The notes under the pieces are model-generated. The model had not been told where the DNA came from, made no database searches, and worked only from the letters and a program-made list of their open reading frames with translations. A stretch of DNA of 32,896 bases from Methylobacterium brachythecii (GTDB lineage: Bacteria; Pseudomonadota; Alphaproteobacteria; Rhizobiales; Beijerinckiaceae): positions 1 to 32,896 of the forward strand of contig NZ_JACIDN010000014.1 of the NCBI RefSeq assembly GCF_014196345.1, given 5' to 3'. Below, in pieces: positions 24,208 through 30,254 of the stretch. The number at the start of each line of letters is the position of its first letter. Position 1 is the stretch's first letter. The position numbers and the translations under genes are program-made.

Positions 24208-24674
24208 GCCGAACCCTTCAGAGCCCGGATCACCGCCGCAATCTGAGCCCCGCTCGCGCCCGGTCCGACGCGGACCGCGACGCCGGAGATCTCCAACTCG
24301 ATCCCAGCGGCCGGATCGCGTCGGCGCGCTTGTCGACACCGTTGTGCCGGCACAGCGAGCGGATCGGGCGTCAGCTTTGCGACGACCGCGGGGACAAATC
24401 TCATCGATGTGGAAGCCCGCTCAGCCTCCAGCGCGCGCCGTGCCTCCCGGCGCCAGCCGAACACCTACTGCGGTGTCAGCCCGTGGCGGCGGGCTACCAC
24501 CGACACGACCGCGCCGGGCAGGAGCGTCTCCTCAAGAACCGCTGCCTTGGCGTCGGCCGACCAGACACGCCGCCCACCCGCACCGTTGATGACCTCCAGC
24601 CGCCTCGGCTCAAAGCTACGCTCAAGTCCAGACACGAGCCGATCCCCACGCCCCACGGCGATGGGCATCAGCAT
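24204..24674 (-). pseudogene. IS66 TnpA with one nonsense codon
   Basis: The helix-turn-helix protein starts near 24674 and reads R-R-V-W-S-A-D-A-K-A-A-V-L-E-E-T, V-A-R-R-H-G-L-T-P-Q, then TAG (24467-24465) where Gln or a similar residue is expected, then V-F-G-W-R-R-E-A-R-R-A in the same frame. The end G-A-S-G-A-Q-I-A-A-V-I-R-A-L-K is normal. One C-to-T change (CAG to TAG) explains the break. Confidence 0.82.
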
Positions 24675-24721
24675 TCAAACTCGTCACGTCAATCGAAAGC
24701 GCGGCTTCAGACACCGCTTGC

Positions 24722-24824
24722 CTTCGAGCGGCGCATTGACGACATGGTTTCCTCAGTGCGCCAAGAGATGACCGAGACGTGCGAGGCCATGCTGCAGGCC
24801 TTCATGACCCGGCAACCGCGCTGA
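24722..24824 (+). pseudogene. C-terminal fragment of an unknown gene, cut by IS66
   Basis: Directly after the IS66 end the plus strand encodes F-E-R-R-I-D-D-M-V-S-S-V-R-Q-E-M, then T-E-T-C-E-A-M-L-Q-A-F-M-T-R-Q-P-R and TGA. It looks like a real helical C-terminus and is followed by a good terminator. The family is not recognised. Confidence 0.45.
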
Positions 24825-24853
24825 CAGACCTTTTTCTTCCCAGATCGTCCCAT

Positions 24854-24884
24854 GCGCTCCTGGCTTCGGCTCGGGGCGCTTTTT
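24854..24884 (+). terminator. intrinsic terminator
   Basis: GCGCTCC (24854-24860) pairs with GGGGCGC (24873-24879) with one G-T pair, and TTTTT follows. It terminates the gene whose last codons end at 24824. Confidence 0.7.
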
Positions 24885-24989
24885 CCCGCCTATCACCGAG
24901 GCGTCCTACCTCAGGGCGCAGCGATTTGATCTGAGCCGCTCAGAGCCCAATCCGAGCGATATGATAATTTCATCCAGATTATATTACAC

Positions 24990-26186
24990 TCATGGCGACA
25001 GCTTATCTAATAAATGAGGGAACGACTTCTCTACAATCCATTCACGGATAGTCCGCCCTGTATGATCAATTGCATTCAATCGTTTAGCTGCTGACGCAAT
25101 TAGATCAAAGCCAGCAAATTCTTGGGTTTGTTCGTACCTGCTGAGTGCATACATAAGGACCGTGGTGCCTTTGTAATTGGCCGCGTCGGGATCTGCTCCG
25201 GCCGCAAGCAAACGCTGCATAACCAGCACCTGCCCGTGATAGGCTGCAATCATTAAAGCATTCCAGCCGTTACCATTGCGCAAATCTAAGTCGTCGACCT
25301 TGTCCAAGGTCACCGCCAACGAATTGAGATCGCCAATTTTCGCTGCAGACCAAAGTTGGGGATAATAATCCTTAAAGAGAAGAACATCATTGTCGATAGA
25401 AGCGACGCGGAAATAGGTATCAGTTTCCTCAATAACGTGGCCCGCTCGGGAGGAGCTTCGCTGATTGGTGATCAAACTGCGACAAATGCTCCAGCCGTTA
25501 AATTGAGGAAGCTGGAACTCGCGAAAGACAAATGCACGAACCTGATTATGAATTTCGAAAGCGGTCTTTCGGAGATCAAGTTTTATTGTAGAATAGCTGA
25601 TTGATTTAAGAGAATAATAGCTAGCCCCGTTTAAGGACTGTTTCGTCGCAATGAAATCACCCGCAACGAGACGATCCACGTTCTTTGAAAACAGTATTTT
25701 GGCCGTAGCAAGATTTTTACAATAAAGATCACGGACCGTGTCGTCCGGACCAATTGAGACCTCTAACATATCGATAATATCGCCCGTATCGATCCCATGG
25801 TCCATAAGATGTAGTGTTACGCCACTTTTGACTTCACCATTTAAAATAGGATGCGCAGATGTATAGACTCCGCGATACTTGGGAAGCTTCGAAAAGTGTA
25901 TATTGTACAAAAACCTACTAGAAAATTGGTTCACCGGTATAATTTTATCAAATTCGAGCGAAAAAAACCGTAAGTTCGGTTCTTTATACACTGCTTCGAG
26001 CGTAGTACGGCGAACTCCCCAGGTAGTAGCGTGCCATAAAAGTGACGGCTGCCAATCATCAACGCCCGCATCTTTGGCATTTGGAATAAATAAGATCTGA
26101 TGATCAGGGTAATGATCTAGTAGGTAACGAAGAGCAGAAACCGCAAGATCATGCTTTCCAGCAACGCAAATCACTAGAGAGGTCAC
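24990..26186 (-). CDS. dTDP-3-amino-sugar N-formyltransferase with C-terminal ankyrin repeats
   Basis: 398 aa. Residues 1-180 form a formyltransferase domain with N-I-H-F-S-K-L-P-K-Y-R-G at 95-106 and H-G-I-D-T-G-D-I at 130-137. The catalytic Asn95, His97 and Asp133 are present, so it should move a formyl group from N10-formyl-tetrahydrofolate to a sugar amine. A linker domain follows, then about three ankyrin repeats from 278 (N-G-W-N-A-L-M-I-A-A-Y-H-G, L-L-A-A-G-A-D-P-D-A). This architecture is known from QdtF of Providencia, whose substrate is dTDP-Qui3N. It fits the ketoisomerase and aminotransferase at 4097-5681. GTG 26186 overlaps the stop of the upstream glycosyltransferase as GTGA, so translation is coupled. 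Confidence 0.85.
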   Translation of the reverse strand: MTSLVICVAGKHDLAVSALRYLLDHYPDHQILFIPNAKDAGVDDWQPSLLWHATTWGVRRTTLEAVYKEPNLRFFSLEFDKIIPVNQFSSRFLYNIHFSKLPKYRGVYTSAHPILNGEVKSGVTLHLMDHGIDTGDIIDMLEVSIGPDDTVRDLYCKNLATAKILFSKNVDRLVAGDFIATKQSLNGASYYSLKSISYSTIKLDLRKTAFEIHNQVRAFVFREFQLPQFNGWSICRSLITNQRSSSRAGHVIEETDTYFRVASIDNDVLLFKDYYPQLWSAAKIGDLNSLAVTLDKVDDLDLRNGNGWNALMIAAYHGQVLVMQRLLAAGADPDAANYKGTTVLMYALSRYEQTQEFAGFDLIASAAKRLNAIDHTGRTIREWIVEKSFPHLLDKLSP

Positions 26187-27481
26187 GCGAAAATCTCATT
26201 GGTAAGTAGTTGCATGCGCCCGCGCGATGGCAGGTTGGGCTGCGTGAAATTAACGCCGGCCAAACGAAGATAGTCGAGCGCTCGGCTCCTGAAGCTGAAC
26301 TCCTCACCCACGAGGCTGTTGCAGGCTGCCACACGAGCCGCTCGCTCATCCTCATGTGTGAGGTAATAAATACAAACTTTCTCTAGATCTTCGGCATCAT
26401 CAAACATCACAACTGGGCAATCGGGTCCGAAGACGCGGTAAAGATCCGGTTCAGGCGTTCGGCGCGTCACAAGTAGTGCATTAGATGACATCACGTCCAA
26501 TAATCTATATTGGAACGATTCCGTAATGGAAGCCTGCGGTTGATTGATGGCAAGTTTTGACGAGTTATAAATATTCAGTAAATCTTGGTGAGTTCGAATC
26601 GGCGCTCCGGGCTTGAAAGATTTATAAACGTTATCGCTCAGCAACATACCCTTTGCCCAGGCTGAATTACCGAAAAGCGCTAGCCCGTGCGGAGACAACC
26701 GTCGCACAACCTCCATTCGGTCGCGCGATGTGCGAACGTTCTGCAGCAGCATTTCGAAGACTTGGATCTCAATGCCCAAACTGTTGACAACCGGAAGAAT
26801 GGCGTGCCCAAAAGTCTGTAGAATATTGGTGAGATTGCCAGTCTGTTCGATGGCCAGAAGACATATCCCAACAATCTCATGCGCTCGGGGATCGCTCAAA
26901 AGTCTGAGCATTATTCCTTCAGCCCAATCGTCGGTGGTCATGCTCGCAATCCACGAGATTGGATAAATCGACGGTATCTCGCTACGTCGAACATGCATAC
27001 CCGCAGTGGCAGGAGTCAGAAAGCACACGCGGTTCGCTGCATCTGGAATGGCAGACAGAATAGCCCGCTCGAATTGTGATCCTATGGGCGCGAAGTGGGC
27101 AGGTAAACGAAAGGCAGCAAATCGATCAGCTTCGTGACAGAAGAGATGATTAAAATCATCAACGATTATTGATGTGAGACGGCCCTCAAGAGCCTCGACT
27201 ACATCCTCCATTACAAGCGCATTGTTTATAGAGATAGCGGCAATGTAGTCCCGCTCGCGGATGTAGCGTACTAGACGGTCAAGTAGAAAATCGTCTTTAA
27301 ACCCTGAAGTCGCTCCATCGGCGGAGAAATAGTTCGCAAGGTACACGTCGACATTTAAGCCGAGGTCGAGATATGCGTTGACAGTCTCCTGCATGTAACT
27401 GTCGAGGTATCCGCCAACACCCCATGCGTAGCCGAAAAAAGCGAGGTCTGGAGATGACAAAGCCATGGCGCCGACCATCAT
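26183..27481 (-). CDS. CgeB-like glycosyltransferase, paralogue of 8693-10339
   Basis: About 432 aa. It opens with L-A-F-F-G-Y-A-W-G-V-G-G-Y, matching the point where the NPDV-repeat part of the 8693-10339 protein ends, and follows it to the end: L-A-L-F-G-N-S-A-W, Y-N-S-S-K-L-A-I-N-Q, F-Q-Y-R-L-L-D-V-M-S-S-N-A-L-L-V-T, and E-F-S-F-R-S-R-A-L-D-Y-L. It therefore has the whole catalytic part but no repeats. An in-frame stop sits just upstream of TTG 27490; ATG 27481, 27478 or 27466 are possible starts, none with a good ribosome site. Coupled to the formyltransferase gene by a GTGA overlap. Confidence 0.72.
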   Translation of the reverse strand: MMVGAMALSSPDLAFFGYAWGVGGYLDSYMQETVNAYLDLGLNVDVYLANYFSADGATSGFKDDFLLDRLVRYIRERDYIAAISINNALVMEDVVEALEGRLTSIIVDDFNHLFCHEADRFAAFRLPAHFAPIGSQFERAILSAIPDAANRVCFLTPATAGMHVRRSEIPSIYPISWIASMTTDDWAEGIMLRLLSDPRAHEIVGICLLAIEQTGNLTNILQTFGHAILPVVNSLGIEIQVFEMLLQNVRTSRDRMEVVRRLSPHGLALFGNSAWAKGMLLSDNVYKSFKPGAPIRTHQDLLNIYNSSKLAINQPQASITESFQYRLLDVMSSNALLVTRRTPEPDLYRVFGPDCPVVMFDDAEDLEKVCIYYLTHEDERAARVAACNSLVGEEFSFRSRALDYLRLAGVNFTQPNLPSRGRMQLLTNEIFA

Positions 27482-27540
27482 CAGCGACAATGCGCCATGT
27501 CAACATAAGCGTTCACGTTCGTCCTCTTATAAGGTGAGGA

Positions 27541-27720
27541 TGAAAATTTTCTTCGCCTGGATCAGCCGCAACCACCGCCTCTGGAAGGATCCGGAGGCAA
27601 CCCTCGACTCGGCCAAAGCCTTCCTCTACGCCGCAGCCGTCATGATCCTCGTCCGACGCCTCGCCCGCATCTCAAAAGATATCGGATGGACTCTCGGACG
27701 TCTCGATCGCCCTCAGCCTT
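27541..27720 (+). CDS. small membrane protein, true end unclear
   Basis: ATG 27541 follows AAGGTGAGG closely. The protein begins K-I-F-F-A-W-I-S-R-N-H-R-L-W and D-P-E-A-T-L-D-S-A-K-A-F-L-Y-A-A-A-V-M-I-L-V, with one likely membrane segment. After about residue 60 the composition becomes Arg/His/Asp-rich and lies over opposite-strand micro-ORFs. The frame itself stays open to 28334, where it merges with a separate secreted-protein gene. A frameshift or loss of the stop is likely. Function unknown. Confidence 0.4.
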
Positions 27721-27743
27721 TTGCAGATCGTCGGCGTGGTAAC

Positions 27744-27833
27744 TCAGACCATCGGCAGCACGCTTGCGCCGACGATCAGGCTGGCGATCGCGACGAACAT
27801 CGTAGTGCGGAGACGGGTTGGAGGTTCAGCGAT
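27744..27833 (-). pseudogene. small membrane ORF without a standard start
   Basis: 29 codons: A-E-P-P-T-R-L-R-T-T-M-F-V-A-I-A-S-L-I-V-G-A-S-V-L-P-M-V. A perfect AGGAGG lies five bases before ATC 27833, exactly where ATG would be expected. The sequence is related to the ORF at 16474-16609, which continues with W-W after P-M-V where this one has TGA. It looks like a decayed member of that family. Confidence 0.35.
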
Positions 27834-27848
27834 GAGGACCTCCTACCA

Positions 27849-27953
27849 TCAATCAGCCCGCCATCCGATCACATAGACGACAAAAGCAGCGCCTGCCCAA
27901 ATGCCCATGGCGGGGAGGACGACATACCACGATGGTTCTTTAGGCTCGGATAT
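27849..27953 (-). pseudogene. small single-span membrane ORF without a standard start
   Basis: 34 codons: S-E-P-K-E-P-S-W-Y-V-V-L-P-A-M-G-I-W-A-G-A-A-F-V-V-Y-V, split here for reading, then I-G-W-R-A-D. ATA 27953 stands where ATG is expected (I-S-E-P). The frame is open to 28037, but that part does not look coding. One hydrophobic span is clear. Family unknown. Confidence 0.35.
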
Positions 27954-28130
27954 GCCGCAGGTTATGCGGGATCGGGCAGGGAGAGGAGAGCGGCGCGCAA
28001 AATGCAGACAAAGCCTGCTTTGTATGCGTATGCGCACAATAAACAGTCATCTCGTCTACAATATGCACTAACACAGGCCCACGCTGTGGCGATTTGCCGC
28101 CGGCGAGAGGCAGAGTTCGAGACTTCACCA

Positions 28131-28334
28131 ATGACTGGTCGTATCGCTTTCTTCGCTGTCGCCACGAGCCTGATGGCCGCGGGTGCCGCTCAGGCGCAGT
28201 CCGTGCCGAACGTACAGGGGCAGATCGCTTCGAACTTTTTCACATCGTCTCATTCTGTCAGCCGCCGGGATGTGCCGGTGACGGGTTCGGACACGGCGCC
28301 GGTTCGCCGGAGCATCAAGCGCTCGGCGCGCTGA
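28131..28334 (+). CDS. small secreted protein with signal peptide
   Basis: 67 aa from ATG 28131. The N-terminus is a classic signal peptide: basic start (M-T-G-R), hydrophobic core (I-A-F-F-A-V-A-T-S-L-M-A-A-G), and cleavage site A-Q-A before Q-S. The mature part (about 45 aa) is Ser/Arg-rich with a basic end R-R-S-I-K-R-S-A-R. Expected in the periplasm. The frame is open upstream, but the signal peptide fixes the start. Its last 20 bases overlap a minus-strand ORF. Confidence 0.6.
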   Translation: MTGRIAFFAVATSLMAAGAAQAQSVPNVQGQIASNFFTSSHSVSRRDVPVTGSDTAPVRRSIKRSAR

Positions 28335-28392
28335 TCGGCGCCGCGCGCGCCACGATGTCTGCCTTGGCTTGTTCGAGGGTCCGTTCGCTCAC
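28315..28392 (-). CDS. possible 25-aa ORF at the end of the DUF1643 operon
   Basis: GTG 28392 overlaps the DUF1643 stop in GTGA, after GAGGAGGAGG, and reads S-E-R-T-L-E-Q-A-K-A-D-I-V-A-R-A-A-P to TGA at 28315. It may be translated by coupling. It overlaps the end of the convergent secreted-protein gene. Short and of unknown role. Confidence 0.3.
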   Translation of the reverse strand: MSERTLEQAKADIVARAAPISAPSA

Positions 28393-28958
28393 CACCGCGC
28401 CTCCTCCTCGTTCAGAGGAAAGGGAGGGGCGGATACCCACGGCGCTGGCATGCAGTGGTAGCTGAGCATCAGCCGGTGCTTTGGGTGGCCGCATTGCGCC
28501 GTTGCCAGGGCGTGAAGCCGACATCCGACGCGCTCGGCGATACGGGCGACGGCTCGCCACCGCGTGCGCAGGTTGGGCGGCAGCTTCGACAGCGGCCCCC
28601 ATGCGACGAGATGGAAGTCGTCCTCGCGCATTATCGCTTCGAGGTGCCGGTCATTCTCTGGCCCGACAGGATCAGGCGCCGTCCGTGACGCCTTGATATC
28701 GGTCGCGCGGAACGCGAACTTGTTGCCGACGATCAACTGGCCGATGTCGTTCCGCTCGGCGAAACCCAGCCCCTTGCGGATCGTGGCGTCATCCGTGTCC
28801 GCATCCGCTGTGCTCGGGTTGGCCATGATGACCGCGGCGACGCGACCGCACGGTCCAACGCTGGTTCGCCTCTCAAGCCGGTAGCGGTAGAGGCCGCACT
28901 CGGAGATGATCGCGGACCCCTTCGCGGCAGGCGCATCCAATTCGAAGAGCCCCCTCAT
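28389..28958 (-). CDS. DUF1643 family protein
   Basis: 189 aa from ATG 28958, which overlaps the upstream ASCH gene stop as ATGA; the frame is open further, to 29114, but overlaps the ASCH gene. Family marks: Y-R-Y-R-L-E-R, V-A-A-V-I-M-A-N-P-S-T-A-D-A, D-D-A-T-I-R-K, N-K-F-A-F-R-A-T-D, and V-A-W-G-P near the middle. DUF1643 proteins have no established activity and occur in phages and mobile islands. Here it is the third gene of a tight operon. Confidence 0.8.
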   Translation of the reverse strand: MRGLFELDAPAAKGSAIISECGLYRYRLERRTSVGPCGRVAAVIMANPSTADADTDDATIRKGLGFAERNDIGQLIVGNKFAFRATDIKASRTAPDPVGPENDRHLEAIMREDDFHLVAWGPLSKLPPNLRTRWRAVARIAERVGCRLHALATAQCGHPKHRLMLSYHCMPAPWVSAPPFPLNEEEARW

Positions 28959-29371
28959 CGCCCTGCCTCGCGGGCGGTTTGGGGTGAGGGGGCGAACTCG
29001 GGCACGAAGAAGCCGAGGGCGCCCTTGCACGGCCGGAACGGGAGGGGCTTGGCATCTCGCATGACGATGCCGAATTTGCCGACGAACCACGAGCTGTCGG
29101 AGCGGTCGACGCAATCCACGACGACGGCCTCTCCGACGATGCCGCCGGTTTCGAACTCGTCCGGGAACTCGATTTCGAGTCGTTCACCCGTCACCGGATG
29201 GAAGCCCGCGCGCAGTTCCCGCATGGCGTCGCGGTCGACCTTCTTGCCCGCGTGGAGCAGGACGCGGCCTCGGTAGTGGCAGCGCCAATCTCGGTTCTCG
29301 ATTGGCTTGTGCCGGTTGGCGAGCAGCCACGTCCAAGGCTGCATGACGGAAAGGGCTTTGACCGGTCCCAT
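28955..29371 (-). CDS. ASCH domain protein
   Basis: 138 aa. K-A-L-S-V-M-Q-P-W-T-W-L-L-A at the start, K-P-I-E-N-R-D-W, Y-R-G-R-V-L-L-H-A-G-K-K, then G-G-I-V-G-E-A-V-V-V-D-C-V, and G-A-L-G-F-F near the end are the ASCH beta-barrel marks. ASCH domains bind RNA or modified nucleosides; many lie in phages and mobile islands, and specific roles are mostly unknown. The stop overlaps the next start (ATGA). Confidence 0.85.
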   Translation of the reverse strand: MGPVKALSVMQPWTWLLANRHKPIENRDWRCHYRGRVLLHAGKKVDRDAMRELRAGFHPVTGERLEIEFPDEFETGGIVGEAVVVDCVDRSDSSWFVGKFGIVMRDAKPLPFRPCKGALGFFVPEFAPSPQTAREAGR

Positions 29372-29372
29372 C

Positions 29373-29801
29373 TCACTCTCCTGTACTTGTGGAGCGAGCG
29401 GGGGCTTCGAACCGATCGTCGTGGAGTTCTAGCGCTCTGGCACAGCGCTCCATCGCGGCCCAATGCGAGGCTCTGATCTCGTCGTGCACGCTCTCGGCGC
29501 AATCGAACTCGACCGCTAGCAATCGCCGCGGCCTGCCGTTCTTCCATTCGAGTTCCTGAAAGGGTACCAAGATGAACCGCGGGCCGTCTTCGTCGAGAAG
29601 CGCAGACTGCAGCTTGCCGACCGAGGTGTTGCCGACCTCGACGATCCAATCTTTCTCGACGCTGTAGACATCAGCCTTGCCGGCAACGGTCCATTGCTCC
29701 TCGCCCGCGTCGGGCGCGCCGCTTGCCCTCATCCACTCACGGCAAGCCCGCTTGATGCTCCGGTGTTCGCAGGCCTCACCGTTGCCGCCAGGAAGTTTCA
29801 T
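29373..29801 (-). CDS. hypothetical protein with nuclease-like D...ExG pattern
   Basis: 142 aa. An N-terminal basic helix (H-R-S-I-K-R-A-C-R-E-W-M), then K-A-D-V-Y-S...D-W-I-V-E-V-G-N-T and a following helix with S-V-G-K-L-Q-S-A-L, then R-F-I-L-V-P-F. The order Asp, about 10 residues, Glu-x-Gly-x-x and Lys on the next helix recalls PD-(D/E)XK folds, but the usual Lys after the Glu (ExK) is missing. This is pattern resemblance only. It is followed after 1 base by the ASCH gene and begins the tight operon. Confidence 0.5.
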   Translation of the reverse strand: MKLPGGNGEACEHRSIKRACREWMRASGAPDAGEEQWTVAGKADVYSVEKDWIVEVGNTSVGKLQSALLDEDGPRFILVPFQELEWKNGRPRRLLAVEFDCAESVHDEIRASHWAAMERCARALELHDDRFEAPARSTSTGE

Positions 29802-29895
29802 GGCGCCACGCCGCCGAGAACTCGGTCGGGATGCGGATCAGGCGAAGGGTAATGCGGCGTTCTTCCAGTAGCCACAGGATGTGCTTCGCGGCCAT
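29776..29895 (-). CDS. 39-aa ORF overlapping the operon start
   Basis: From ATG 29895: A-A-K-H-I-L-W-L-L-E-E-R-R-I-T-L-R-L-I, then P-T-E-F-S-A-A-W. The frame stays open upstream in plausible residues (Y-D-T-G-W-G-P-R-D-S-I), up to about 29990, so it may be the 3' part of a longer gene cut near the attachment site. It overlaps the next gene by 26 bases. Confidence 0.4.
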   Translation of the reverse strand: MAAKHILWLLEERRITLRLIRIPTEFSAAWRHETSWRQR

Positions 29896-30066
29896 GATCG
29901 AGTCACGCGGACCCCATCCGGTATCGTAGGATGTGAAGAGCCGCTGAAGCCGCGATTTGATCGCCCATCGCGGGCCTAAAACGGACTGTGTCGGGTCCCA
30001 CTTTCCAGCGGATTGGCGGGTCCCACCGGACGTTGAACGTTGATTTTGTAGGGTTATTTCGCGCTG

Positions 30067-30115
30067 CTGGCGCTCCCAAGGGGAATCGAACCCCTGTTTT
30101 CGCCGTGAGAGGGCG
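30067..30115 (-). other. 3' half of tRNA-Glu(CUC), attachment site remnant
   Basis: On the minus strand: anticodon stem TCGCC/GGCGA with loop CTCTCAC (anticodon CTC), a short variable part, the T arm AGGGG-TTCGATTC-CCCT, acceptor strand TGGGAGC, discriminator G and encoded CCA. The 5' half (acceptor GCTCCCA and D arm) is absent upstream. A 3' tRNA half beside an integrase is the typical att product of tyrosine recombinases. By its orientation, the mobile island lies to the right of it. Confidence 0.75.
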
Positions 30116-30254
30116 ACTTTTGAAGCATAGTGACACTCTCTGGCACGGTCTGAAACTCATTAGAACGCAATGACTTGTACCATAGCGTTTCATTGCGTGC
30201 CATCGCGTTTCGTGGCAATGTTGGCAACGATTTCGACAACGAAAAGGTCTGGCG

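Larger units (their letters stand above)
23284..24721 (-). mobile_element. IS66-family element, truncated in tnpC
   Basis: Three genes in the IS66 order tnpA, tnpB, tnpC run on the minus strand. The right end is recognisable as the complement of GCAAGCGGTGTCTGAAGCC at about 24703-24721. The left end and about two thirds of tnpC are missing at the junction with the endolysin, so the insertion was followed by a deletion. Confidence 0.85.

Noticed and set aside
27541..28334. One long 264-codon gene on the plus strand
   Set aside because: Only the first 60 residues and the last 67 look coding; the middle is Arg/His/Asp-rich and mirrors minus-strand micro-ORFs. The last part has its own start and signal peptide, so two separate genes are more likely.
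30067..30140. Complete tRNA-Glu gene
   Set aside because: The sequence upstream of the anticodon stem has neither the acceptor strand GCTCCCA nor a D arm, so only the 3' half is present.
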